From Thermoactinomyces intermedius (GTDB taxonomy: Bacteria; Bacillota; Bacilli; Thermoactinomycetales; Thermoactinomycetaceae), in the NCBI RefSeq assembly GCF_016055025.1, contig NZ_JAECVW010000002.1: a DNA stretch of 64,000 nt; one strand, given 5' to 3'. Positions 1 to 7,643 of this stretch are shown piece by piece. The notes under the pieces were generated by a model, which did not search any database, had not been told where the DNA came from, and saw nothing but the letters and a program-made list of their open reading frames with translations. Positions within the stretch are counted from its first letter, which is position 1. Each line of letters opens with the position of its first letter. A program made the translations under genes and the position numbers.

Positions 1-530
1 TGGTGGTGTTGGACAGTGGAAACATCCGATTCACATACAAAGTCCCCTCACGGGGATTGCTCGGCTTCCGGTTGCAACTTTTAACGGCGACGCACGGGGA
101 AGCGATGATCAATACGATGTTCCATGGCTATGAACCTTACGCCGGAGGCATCGAGGCATATGATCACGGCTCCCTGATCGCCTGGGAATCGGGAACGGCC
201 ACCACGTACGCCCTTCATGCCGCCCAGGAACGCGGACAGCTTTACATCACTCCCGGCACGGAAGTGTATGAAGGCATGGTTGTGGGGCAACATATCCGCG
301 AAACGGATCTGGAAGTCAATGTATGCAAGAAAAAACATTTGACCAGCATTCGGCGCGCCACTGCGGAAGAAGCGCTCCGCCTGGACACGCCGCGCCAACT
401 TTCCATCGACGATGCACTTGAAATCATGAAAGAGGATGAACTTTTGGAAATCACCCCCAAAACATTCCGCTTACGCAAAAAGTTACTGAAGAAAAACGAA
501 CGGGACCGGGCCCGCAAACACAAGCAGTGA
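1..530 (+). CDS. typA: Ribosome-associated GTPase TypA/BipA, C-terminal part (5' end outside window)
   Basis: This is the last roughly 176 codons of a TypA/BipA translational GTPase, which acts on the ribosome in assembly and stress adaptation. The visible part holds the family-specific C-terminal region: an RGLLGFR motif near the window edge, then the FHGYEPYAGG segment and the GSLIAWESG stretch typical of BipA. It ends in a basic lysine/arginine-rich tail. The GTPase domain is off the left edge, so nucleotide-binding motifs cannot be checked. Bases 1-2 finish a codon and the reading frame continues from base 3. A strong terminator follows 40 bases after the stop. Confidence 0.93.
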   Translation, partial: VVLDSGNIRFTYKVPSRGLLGFRLQLLTATHGEAMINTMFHGYEPYAGGIEAYDHGSLIAWESGTATTYALHAAQERGQLYITPGTEVYEGMVVGQHIRETDLEVNVCKKKHLTSIRRATAEEALRLDTPRQLSIDDALEIMKEDELLEITPKTFRLRKKLLKKNERDRARKHKQ

Positions 531-568
531 ATCCGGACCATAACCATCCGGGCCGAATCCGTTCGCCG

Positions 569-1234
569 TCAGCCGGGGTTACTCCCCCGGCTTTTTTCAT
601 GTTTTATCAGCCACTCATCATAGGAAAGCCGGGGCATGGAAAACATCTCTCCCCCTTTCACGTATGACCTTCCGGCCATCCGCCCCACCGGTTTTAGTGC
701 ACCGGTGTCCACTTTCCCTTGATCATACAACCCCTCATCCAGATGCACCCTAACCACTTCCCCGATCAGAAAATCCGCATTGGGATGCCGGCCGTTTCCT
801 CCGATCGGAACATGGCGGTGCAATTTGCACTCCATGTGAATTTTCGCCTCTTGAATCCGGGGGACGCGAACCACGGCCGACGGGAGCAAATGAAGACCGA
901 CTTTTTCCGCTTCACTTTGATCCGGCGGAAAGTCAACGGCGGTTTCATTCACCAAAGCCACATTTTCTTCGCTCACGGTGTGAACAACAAACTCCCGTTG
1001 GCCGATGATATTTTTTGCCGTGTCTTTCATTTCCCCGTCCGGCTTGCGCATGCAGGCAAACCCCACCATCGGCGGTTCGGTGGCCACCACATTAAAAAAA
1101 CTGAACGGGGCCGCATTCACAACCCCGGAAGCACTGATGGACGTCACAAAGGCAATGGGACGGGGCAACACCGTTCCGATCAACCATTTATAATTTTCCT
1201 TTTGACTCAACCGCCCGGGATCCAGCTGCATCAT
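569..1234 (-). CDS. Flavin reductase-like (FMN-binding split barrel) protein
   Basis: A protein of about 221 aa of the flavin reductase-like family, which binds FMN in a split beta-barrel. Typical features are the N-terminal LIGTVLPRPIAFVTS strand, NAAPFSFFNVVATEPP, and the GEVVRVH segment near the C-terminus. The start is the ATG at 1234: it overlaps the TGA of the upstream dioxygenase gene (ATGA) and has a GGGGGAG ribosome binding site. The two genes are therefore translationally coupled, and a role in the same aromatic catabolic step or in flavin supply is inferred. Its exact substrate is unknown. The final codons are encoded inside the typA terminator stem. Confidence 0.85.
   Translation of the reverse strand: MMQLDPGRLSQKENYKWLIGTVLPRPIAFVTSISASGVVNAAPFSFFNVVATEPPMVGFACMRKPDGEMKDTAKNIIGQREFVVHTVSEENVALVNETAVDFPPDQSEAEKVGLHLLPSAVVRVPRIQEAKIHMECKLHRHVPIGGNGRHPNADFLIGEVVRVHLDEGLYDQGKVDTGALKPVGRMAGRSYVKGGEMFSMPRLSYDEWLIKHEKSRGSNPG
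571..597 (+). terminator. Rho-independent terminator of typA
   Basis: A GCCGGGG / CCCCGGC stem with a short loop is followed by six T on the plus strand. It lies on the last codons of the convergent flavin reductase gene. Confidence 0.85.
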
Positions 1235-2403
1235 ACTCCCCCTTTTGATTCCGGCAGCCAACTGTACATATATTGCCGGTCTTCCATGCCCAAGGCTGCC
1301 TTGGTCACTTTCAGCGGCCGGAATGTGTCAATCATCACCGCCAACTCTTCCGTTCTTTCTTTTCCGATGCTCTCCTCGGCTTTATTGGGATGCGGACCGT
1401 GAGGCAAACCGCAAGGATGCAACGTCAGGGAACCTTCATGGATGCCGCGCCGGCTCATGAAATTTCCTTTCACATAATACAGCACCTCATCGCTGTGGAC
1501 ATTGCTGTGATAATAAGGAGCCGGGATTGCCAGCGGATGATAATCATACATGCGCGGGACAAAGGAACAAACCACAAAGTTGGTGCCGGCAAACGTTTGA
1601 TGGACCGGCGGCGGCTGATGGATGGAGCCGGTGATCGGCTCAAAATCATGAATGCTGAAGGCCCATGGATACAAATAGCCGTCCCATCCGATCACGTCAA
1701 ACGGGTGAAAGTCATAAATATAGGCATGAAGCCCGCCGCGCACCTTGACCCGGACTTCAAATTCCCCTTTTTCAACCCGGGGATTCAATGTCTCCGGCAC
1801 CCGTATGTCCCTTTCACAAAACGGACTGTGTTCCAACAATTGGCCAAACTCATTGCGGTAGCGGCGGGGGATGGTGATTTCCCCGGTTGATTCGATCACC
1901 AAAAAGCGCTGGTTTTGATCTTTCATGTTCAGCCGCCAGGTGGTTCCGACGGGAATGACCAGATAATCCCCGGGGGAATACGGAAGGTCGCCGAAAACCG
2001 TCTCCAGCACCCCTTCACCTTCATGCACAAAAAGGATTTCATCGCCGTCACTGTTGCGAAAAAAATAATTCATCTCTTCCACAGGCCGGACCGTGGCAAT
2101 CGCCACATCCTCATTGGCCAGCCAATACACGCGCCCATCCACGGGGTCTTTTCCCGCTTCGGTTTGAAAAGTGATAAAATGCCGGTGCCGGTGGGCACCT
2201 TCTTCCTCCACCGGAATCGACCACGGGCGGATCCACTTGGCTTCCCTCACCTGTGTCGGAGGATGAATATGATACAAAATGGATTGGATTCCGGAAAATC
2301 CTTTGGTCCCCATCACCTGCTCCCGGTACAGACTGCCGTCAGGCTGGCGGAATTGAATATGCCGCTTTGGGGGCAATTGTCCCAAACGATGGTAAAAGGG
2401 CAT
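1231..2403 (-). CDS. hmgA: Homogentisate 1,2-dioxygenase family protein
   Basis: A 390-aa cupin-type dioxygenase of the homogentisate 1,2-dioxygenase family, which opens the aromatic ring of homogentisate in tyrosine/phenylalanine breakdown using Fe(II). The likely metal site is visible near the C-terminus: a histidine-rich stretch at about residues 299-306 ending in Asp-Glu, and the LPHGPHP motif at about 332-338. The start ATG at 2403 is preceded by GGGGAGGCGAGGCA; a longer reading extends upstream but lacks a ribosome site and resembles promoter DNA. The maleylacetoacetate/fumarylacetoacetate genes are not in view, so substrate assignment rests on family similarity. Confidence 0.82.
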   Translation of the reverse strand: MPFYHRLGQLPPKRHIQFRQPDGSLYREQVMGTKGFSGIQSILYHIHPPTQVREAKWIRPWSIPVEEEGAHRHRHFITFQTEAGKDPVDGRVYWLANEDVAIATVRPVEEMNYFFRNSDGDEILFVHEGEGVLETVFGDLPYSPGDYLVIPVGTTWRLNMKDQNQRFLVIESTGEITIPRRYRNEFGQLLEHSPFCERDIRVPETLNPRVEKGEFEVRVKVRGGLHAYIYDFHPFDVIGWDGYLYPWAFSIHDFEPITGSIHQPPPVHQTFAGTNFVVCSFVPRMYDYHPLAIPAPYYHSNVHSDEVLYYVKGNFMSRRGIHEGSLTLHPCGLPHGPHPNKAEESIGKERTEELAVMIDTFRPLKVTKAALGMEDRQYMYSWLPESKGGV

Positions 2404-2449
2404 TGCCTCGCCTCCCCATTCATTTGCATAATAGTCAGATCTAATTTCT

Positions 2450-2479
2450 ATTTTAACAAAATATTTAGTTTTTTGTCTA
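2450..2479 (-). promoter_or_regulatory. Candidate sigma-A promoter for hmgA
   Basis: On the minus strand TAGACA and TAAAAT are separated by 18 bases, about 50 bases upstream of the hmgA start codon, in an A/T-rich stretch. Confidence 0.5.
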
Positions 2480-2613
2480 AATCGATGATTCTGATAATTC
2501 ATCTTCCGCAAGCGACACAGGGACCGCAACAATTTTTTCATTTTTGCTGCAACCCGGCCAGGGTAAAATCAGTCTAAATAAAACAAAAACCATTTTAAAG
2601 GCAGGTTTTCAAT

Positions 2614-2760
2614 GTGAATAAAGATCTGATTATTTCCGGTTTGTCGTTGGGATTTTTGGTTTTCATCGCCTGTTGCATGATTTTTCTTTCAAATCCGACA
2701 AAACCTTTCACCGCCGATCAGATCGAAGTTCCTGCCACAAGCGAAACAACCGTTCCATAA
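2614..2760 (+). CDS. Small single-pass membrane protein, unknown function (48 aa)
   Basis: A GTG-initiated 48-codon frame with an AAAGGCAGG ribosome binding site about 8 bases upstream. The first half is one hydrophobic helix (about residues 5-26, containing CC), preceded by a short N-terminus with Lys and Asp. The tail is short, soluble and rich in Thr, Pro and Glu. It lies divergently from hmgA and convergently to the first azoreductase gene. I do not recognise the family. Support comes from the ribosome site, the coherent membrane helix and the stop immediately before a terminator. Confidence 0.55.
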   Translation: MNKDLIISGLSLGFLVFIACCMIFLSNPTKPFTADQIEVPATSETTVP

Positions 2761-2784
2761 AAAAAACGCGCCTTTTGAAGGCGC
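2761..2784 (-). terminator. Rho-independent terminator after the first azoreductase gene
   Basis: GCGCCTT / AAGGCGC stem with a 3-base loop. On the minus strand it is followed by a run of T (plus-strand A at 2757-2766). Confidence 0.75.
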
Positions 2785-2797
2785 AAAAACAAATGTC

Positions 2798-3430
2798 TCA
2801 TTCAACAAACCGGGCGGCTGCTTGTGGCACTTGTTCCAAAGCTTTGGCAAAAATGGACTCAGCTTCTTGCGGATTGGCTGCCATCCCTTCGGCAATAACG
2901 GACTGAACATCAGTGATTCCGATAAAGCCCAAAATCGCACGGAGGTAGCGATCCGCAAACTCCAATTCCCGGGCGGGACCTTCGGAATAAACGCCGCCGC
3001 GCGCATGTAAATGAACGGCTTTTCTCCCTTCAAGGAGACCAACCGAACCGTTTTCCGTATATTTGAATGTTTTGCCGGCCATGCAAATGGCATCAATATA
3101 CAGTTTCAAGCGCGGGGGGAAGGACAAGTTCCACATCGGCGTGACAAACACATACTTGTCCGCATCCACAAATTGATCAACCAATTCATTAAGCCGGTTG
3201 ACTTTTTGTTCTTCTTCCGGGGTCAGGCTTTGATTTTGCGCCAATTTTCCCCATCCGTTAAAGACATCTTCATCCAGAAACGGAATATCAGCCTTGTATA
3301 AATCCAATTCGATGATTTCATCTTCCGGACTGATTTCTTTTACTTTTTCCATGAACGCTTTTCCCAAGCGCAAGCTGAAGGCTTCGTTTTCCGGTTTCGG
3401 ATTAGCTGTGATGTATAAAATTTTAGCCAC
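2798..3430 (-). CDS. azoR: FMN-dependent NADH:azo/quinone oxidoreductase (AzoR), copy 1
   Basis: A 210-aa flavodoxin-fold FMN enzyme of the AzoR/YvaB type that reduces quinones and azo compounds with NADH and protects against electrophiles. Family motifs are the N-terminal ILYITANPKPE strand, TPMWNLSFPPRLK (about residues 97-109) and ARGGVYSEGP. The start is GTG at 3430 with AGGAGG seven bases upstream. A near-identical-architecture paralogue lies directly upstream on the same strand. A short inverted repeat, AGTAAGAA-flanked ACTAA/TTAGT, sits in its leader and may be an operator. Confidence 0.9.
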   Translation of the reverse strand: MAKILYITANPKPENEAFSLRLGKAFMEKVKEISPEDEIIELDLYKADIPFLDEDVFNGWGKLAQNQSLTPEEEQKVNRLNELVDQFVDADKYVFVTPMWNLSFPPRLKLYIDAICMAGKTFKYTENGSVGLLEGRKAVHLHARGGVYSEGPARELEFADRYLRAILGFIGITDVQSVIAEGMAANPQEAESIFAKALEQVPQAAARFVE

Positions 3431-3451
3431 TGCTGTTCCTCCTGTTTCTAT

Positions 3452-3464
3452 ATAAACTAACCTT
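3452..3464. repeat. Short inverted repeat in the azoR copy 1 leader (possible operator)
   Basis: ACTAA-CCT-TTAGT, five-base arms, lies about 22-34 bases upstream of the azoR copy 1 start codon. Azoreductase genes of Bacillus are often repressed by MarR/DUF24-type regulators binding such sites. The assignment here is only inference. Confidence 0.35.
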
Positions 3465-3520
3465 TAGTAAGAAGCTTAATATATATAATTAATCAAGTCA
3501 ACTTAAAAAAATTTCCTTCC

Positions 3521-4171
3521 TCAGGCCATGCTTCTGCCCACGGGTTTGGCGAATTCCGCCGCCGTTCGCTTTGCCAATTTCTTGGCCTGATTGATAATCT
3601 CCTGGTATTGGGACGGATCAGCCGTGCCTTCCGCTATGATTGATTTTACGTCGTAGATTCCCATAAAACCGAGCACCATGCGCAAATAACTGTCTCCATA
3701 TTCCATCGCTTTCATCGCCCCGTGTGAATAAATCCCCCCTCGCGCCTGGATATGTACCGCTTTTTTTCCCACCAACAAGCCGACGGATCCTTCTTCGGTA
3801 TAACGAAAGGTTTTTCCAGCCATGCAAATGAGGTCAATATAAGCTTTCATCATGGGAGGCACCCCGAAATTCCACATCGGTGTGACAAACACGTATTTGT
3901 CGGCCATGACAAACTGGTCGGCCAATTCATTGATTCTGGCCAATTTTCTCCTTTCTGACAAAGAAAGCGGAACACTCTCTTTCATTTTGGCCCACGCATC
4001 AAACACTTCCACATCCAAAAGCGGGATCTCATCCCGGTAAACGTCCAATTTAATGATTTCATCAAAAGGGTTGGAAAGCTCATAGGCATTTAAAAACGCC
4101 CTGCCTATTTGCAAGCTCACCGATTCCGATTCCTGTTTCGGGTTTGATGTGATATATAGCAGAGTAGCCAT
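3521..4171 (-). CDS. azoR: FMN-dependent NADH:azo/quinone oxidoreductase (AzoR), copy 2
   Basis: A 216-aa AzoR paralogue of the gene immediately downstream. It shares LLYITSNPKQES at the N-terminus, TPMWNFGVPPMMK, and QARGGIYSHG, and differs in surface segments and in a slightly longer C-terminus. The ATG at 4171 is chosen because it aligns with the paralogue and has a GGGGG ribosome site. The two genes are about 90 bases apart with an A/T-rich stretch between, so they may be transcribed separately. The tandem pair suggests a local duplication with possible substrate or regulatory divergence. Confidence 0.9.
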   Translation of the reverse strand: MATLLYITSNPKQESESVSLQIGRAFLNAYELSNPFDEIIKLDVYRDEIPLLDVEVFDAWAKMKESVPLSLSERRKLARINELADQFVMADKYVFVTPMWNFGVPPMMKAYIDLICMAGKTFRYTEEGSVGLLVGKKAVHIQARGGIYSHGAMKAMEYGDSYLRMVLGFMGIYDVKSIIAEGTADPSQYQEIINQAKKLAKRTAAEFAKPVGRSMA

Positions 4172-4265
4172 GGATGACAACCCCCAAATCTTAAAAAAAT
4201 ACACGGAACAATTTCTGTACTCATCAAATATACCACTCTTTTAGAATAAAACCAGCAACAAAAAT

Positions 4266-4295
4266 AAAAAAAGCCGGCAAAACGCCGGTTTTTTA
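4266..4295 (-). terminator. Rho-independent terminator after the CxxC microprotein gene
   Basis: CCGGC / GCCGG stem flanked by A- and T-runs on both sides, so it could also act on the plus strand. The minus-strand gene ending at 4319 is the obvious client. Confidence 0.7.
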
Positions 4296-4318
4296 TCAAA
4301 AGGGAATGCTTTTTGGTT

Positions 4319-4447
4319 TTATTCGTAATATTTCAACAAGTAATAATGAACCTGTTCTTCCGGACTGGATTCCTCTTCTTGTTTCAAAACGGCCCCGCAC
4401 TGTTCGCAACGGACTTCTTGTTGTTCAGGAGCATGTTGGGACTCCAC
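4319..4447 (-). CDS. 42-aa CxxC microprotein, unknown function
   Basis: A GTG-initiated frame with a strong GGAGGGG ribosome site five bases upstream. The product is acidic (many Glu and Gln), carries one CEQC (CxxC) pair near residues 14-17, and ends in a tyrosine-rich HYYLLKYY segment. One CxxC could be half of a zinc knuckle completed by dimerisation or a redox pair; both ideas are inference. It has its own consensus promoter with a palindrome in the spacer and its own terminator, so it is an independent, regulated unit. I do not recognise a named family. Confidence 0.62.
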   Translation of the reverse strand: MESQHAPEQQEVRCEQCGAVLKQEEESSPEEQVHYYLLKYYE

Positions 4448-4482
4448 GAAAACCCCTCCATCCGAATGTTGTATTTGAACAT

Positions 4483-4511
4483 ATTATATTATAACAGATT
4501 CTGTTATGCAA
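4483..4511 (-). promoter_or_regulatory. Sigma-A promoter of the CxxC microprotein gene
   Basis: On the minus strand TTGCAT and TATAAT are separated by exactly 17 bases, about 36 bases upstream of the GTG start. The spacer is almost entirely occupied by a palindrome. Confidence 0.7.
4491..4507. repeat. 17-bp perfect palindrome within the promoter (operator candidate)
   Basis: ATAACAGA-T-TCTGTTAT, eight-base perfect arms around one central base, lies between the -35 and -10 elements. A dimeric repressor bound here would block RNA polymerase. I cannot assign the regulator. Confidence 0.6.
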
Positions 4512-4566
4512 CAGTTTGTTATAATACATTATTCTGTTTTTTTATAAACCCTTGCAAAACAGGCAC

Positions 4567-4602
4567 AAAAAAACGCACATGCAGACGAATCTGCCATGTG
4601 CG
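4567..4602 (-). terminator. Rho-independent terminator after apt
   Basis: CGCACATG-(G)CAGA / TCTGC-ATGTGCG stem with a TTCG tetraloop on the minus strand, followed by seven T. It closes the recJ-apt unit. Confidence 0.9.
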
Positions 4603-4651
4603 TGAAATGGCCATGCAAAAACAGCCGGATCAAACCGGGGACCTGCCGGCT

Positions 4652-5167
4652 TCAATCATAGCGAACCAATGAAATGATATCCAATCCTTTCAATTTATCT
4701 CTTCCGCCGAGATATCCCAGTTCCACAAAAAAGGCCGCTCCCACCGGATCTCCGCCCAATTGCTGAATCAATTCCAACGTGGCGGAAATGGTTCCGCCCG
4801 TTGCCAGCAAATCATCGGCAACCAATACTTTTTGTCCTGGAACAATGGCATCTTTGTGCATTGCCAACGCATCTTTTCCGTATTCCAAGCTGTATGTGGT
4901 TTCCACCGTTTCATACGGCAACTTTCCAGACTTGCGCACCGGTACAAATCCCACTCCCAAGGCATACGCCAAAGGAGCGCCGATGACAAACCCCCTCGCC
5001 TCGGGCCCGACAATGAGATCAATCTCTTTTCCTTCCAGTTGGCGGGCAATTTGATCAATGGCTTCTTTGTAAGCTTTTCCATCTTTCAACAGCGTGGTGA
5101 TATCTTTAAACCGCACCCCCGGTTGCGGAAAGTCTGGAATCACTCGAATCTTTTCTTTGAAATCCAT
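4652..5167 (-). CDS. apt: Adenine phosphoribosyltransferase
   Basis: A 171-aa type I phosphoribosyltransferase converting adenine and PRPP to AMP (purine salvage). The PRPP-binding motif VLVADDLLATGGT is at about residues 120-132. The FKDITTLL and GPEARGF motifs are present. The ATG at 5167 is chosen for its GGGAGGATATACAG ribosome site and normal family length. The start codon lies 62 bases inside the 3' end of recJ in another frame. In B. subtilis relA follows apt; here a strong terminator follows instead. Confidence 0.95.
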   Translation of the reverse strand: MDFKEKIRVIPDFPQPGVRFKDITTLLKDGKAYKEAIDQIARQLEGKEIDLIVGPEARGFVIGAPLAYALGVGFVPVRKSGKLPYETVETTYSLEYGKDALAMHKDAIVPGQKVLVADDLLATGGTISATLELIQQLGGDPVGAAFFVELGYLGGRDKLKGLDIISLVRYD

Positions 5168-7526
5168 CTGTATATCCTCCCATGTGTGTAAAAGAAATCG
5201 TTTCAAACAAATAACGGCACAAATCTTTATAGCTTGAATAAACCAGTGTCTCCAAAACCCGTTCCCGTTCTCTTTGGTGTTGATATGTTCTGGATTCCGT
5301 CAGCGGCCTTTTGGCCGGGTTTTCATGGACGATCAAATCTTCCTGATCCAAGCTGACAAACCCTAATTCTTCAAACACTTGAATCATAAAAGAAATGACA
5401 CGTTTTTGCAATCCTGTCACCCGCATCAGCGAAGACAAATATTTGCGCAGGGAGATCTTCCCTTTCCCTGCAATCACCCGGTACAGCTTTGAAAAATCTT
5501 CACGGGACGGGGTTTTCGGCAACAAATGATCAAACTCTTTATCCCCGAACATGACATAAATCCGTTCCGCTTCCCGTCCGTCTTTCAAGCGGTTGCGAAA
5601 CACCTCCAATGTCGGGGGCGATTCCGCCAAAACCAAATGTTTGGCTTGCTTCATGCTTTCCTGTTGCTTTTTATCCATCAGCTCTTCCCATGTCACCACG
5701 ATTCGATTCGTCGATTGGGACAATTGTTTAAAAAGTGCGGAGCCGCTGGAACAGATAAAACATATTTCTTCCGGGTTCAATCCGGCCAGCTGCGACCATT
5801 CTTTCCGGTTGCTTCTTAAATCAAACACTTGCAGATGACGGACCTCCATATCCCGGATAATGATTTGGGGGGCTCTGTGGCCGTTCCATTCATTCATCTC
5901 CAGCTCGCCGAGCAAACGGATCCGTCCGTGGGGACTGAGCCCATCGGCCTGATTCCCCAGGCGAAAACCGACCGCGCTTAACATTCCGTTTTTCCGCTTC
6001 AAATACAATTTGACATGTTCTTGTTCCCTTCCCATGCGCTGAATCCGCGCGACAGGCATTTCTTTTACAATAAAGAGCGGCTGTGGGTTCCCGACCCCAA
6101 ACGGAGCCAGAATCTCCAGCTGTTCAATCAGGTCCTCCTCAATTTGCTCGGCATCCAATTCGCCTTCCGCCCATTTGAGCGGCACGTAATCTTCCGGGCG
6201 GATCCGTTCTTTCGCCAACCTCGAAAGCCGCTCATGCAGTTTGGAAATGTTTCGGGCTTCCAGCGTCATTCCCGCAGCCATTTCGTGTCCGCCAAATTCG
6301 GGCAACCATTCTTTACACTCTGACAACGCTTGAAACAAATGAAATCCTTGAATGCTTCTCGCCGATCCCTTGGCCGTTTGTTTTTCTTCGTCGATCCCCA
6401 ACACCACAACCGGCCGGTAATATTTTTCGACCAACCGGGAAGCGACAATGCCGACCACACCCACATTCCAGCCCGGGCGGGCAACGACAATCACATATTT
6501 GTGCTTGTCCGGATTCTTCTCAATCTCTTCCACTGCTTCCAGGGTCATCTCATCCACCAATTGTTGCCGCTTTCGGTTGAGCATATCCAATTCTCCCGCA
6601 AGGGCTTCCGCTTCTTCCGGGTCCTCCGTCATCAGCAAACGGACCGCCGTGTCCGCCGTGTCCAACCGTCCGCATGCATTGATCCGGGGACCGAGCAGGA
6701 ATCCCACATGACTGGCCGACACGTCATGATCAATATCGCAAGCCTGAATCAACGCTTTCAATCCGACATGCACCGTCTGGCTCATCTTCTTCAATCCGTA
6801 GCAGGCCAAAATGCGATTTTCCTCCACCAGCGGAACCAGATCGGCAATGGTTCCCAACGCAGCGATGTCCATCCACGCTTCCGGCACCTCTTGCAATAAG
6901 GCCGTGGCCAGTTTGAAAGCAACACCGACCCCAGCAAGCATTTTAAAAGGGTACGGGCATCCCGGCTTCTTCGGATTGATCACCGCCAACGCATCCGGCA
7001 GCGTTTCCTGGGGTTCGTGGTGATCGGTAATAATGAGATCCAACCCCAACTCTTTGGCATAAGCCGCCTCCTTGACGGCGGCAATCCCCGTGTCCACCGA
7101 AAGAATCAGGCGGAACCCGCGCTCTTTGGCTAGTTTTAAGGCCTCTTGATTGATCCCGTATCCTTCCCGGAAACGATGGGGGATATAGTAATCCACAGTT
7201 GCCCCCAACCGCCGGAGCGTTTTCAGCATCAAACAGGTGCTGCTGACGCCGTCCACATCATAATCCCCGTAAACCAGAATCGGCTCTTTGTCCCTGATGG
7301 CCTGGCGGATCCTTTGCACGGCGGTTTCCATTCCATCCAACAGGAAAGGATCATTCAGGTCGGCAAGGGAAGGATTTAAAAAACGGCGGGCCTCCGGGAT
7401 TTCTTTGACCCCCCGGCGAATCAGCATTTTTGAAATGATGGGATGAATGTCCAGCTCTTTGGACATCTCCTCGCTTAAATCCTCGTCCACCGGCTCCACA
7501 TCCCACCTTGCTCTTGCATGCAACAT
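5106..7526 (-). CDS. recJ: Single-stranded-DNA-specific exonuclease RecJ
   Basis: An 806-aa DHH-family 5'-3' exonuclease acting in recombination and repair. The phosphoesterase motifs DYDVDGVSS (about residue 74), ITDHHEP and GHEMAAGM (DHHA1 domain) are intact. A C-terminal domain of the Bacillus type follows. The ATG at 7526 has GAGGTG seven bases upstream and matches B. subtilis RecJ; a GTG 15 bases earlier is possible. The last about 20 residues are read through the beginning of apt and look unlike a conserved domain. Confidence 0.93.
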   Translation of the reverse strand: MLHARARWDVEPVDEDLSEEMSKELDIHPIISKMLIRRGVKEIPEARRFLNPSLADLNDPFLLDGMETAVQRIRQAIRDKEPILVYGDYDVDGVSSTCLMLKTLRRLGATVDYYIPHRFREGYGINQEALKLAKERGFRLILSVDTGIAAVKEAAYAKELGLDLIITDHHEPQETLPDALAVINPKKPGCPYPFKMLAGVGVAFKLATALLQEVPEAWMDIAALGTIADLVPLVEENRILACYGLKKMSQTVHVGLKALIQACDIDHDVSASHVGFLLGPRINACGRLDTADTAVRLLMTEDPEEAEALAGELDMLNRKRQQLVDEMTLEAVEEIEKNPDKHKYVIVVARPGWNVGVVGIVASRLVEKYYRPVVVLGIDEEKQTAKGSARSIQGFHLFQALSECKEWLPEFGGHEMAAGMTLEARNISKLHERLSRLAKERIRPEDYVPLKWAEGELDAEQIEEDLIEQLEILAPFGVGNPQPLFIVKEMPVARIQRMGREQEHVKLYLKRKNGMLSAVGFRLGNQADGLSPHGRIRLLGELEMNEWNGHRAPQIIIRDMEVRHLQVFDLRSNRKEWSQLAGLNPEEICFICSSGSALFKQLSQSTNRIVVTWEELMDKKQQESMKQAKHLVLAESPPTLEVFRNRLKDGREAERIYVMFGDKEFDHLLPKTPSREDFSKLYRVIAGKGKISLRKYLSSLMRVTGLQKRVISFMIQVFEELGFVSLDQEDLIVHENPAKRPLTESRTYQHQRERERVLETLVYSSYKDLCRYLFETISFTHMGGYTDGFQRKDSSDSRLSATGGAV

Positions 7527-7598
7527 GACCGAACACCTCACTCTTTGCGCTAACCATTATAGCACAAAGAAAAACAGGCAGAAGACAGAAAAAACGCC

Positions 7599-7631
7599 CA
7601 AAAAAAGAAGCCATGTCCTTTCCATGGCTTC
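7599..7631 (-). terminator. Rho-independent terminator after secF
   Basis: GAAGCCATG / CATGGCTTC nine-base stem followed on the minus strand by a T-run. It separates secDF from recJ-apt. Confidence 0.85.
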
Positions 7632-7643
7632 TCCGGTGTATTT

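Noticed and set aside
2798..4171. Recent transposon-driven duplication of azoR
   Set aside because: The copies are diverged and no insertion sequence ends or direct repeats flank them; an older tandem duplication is simpler.
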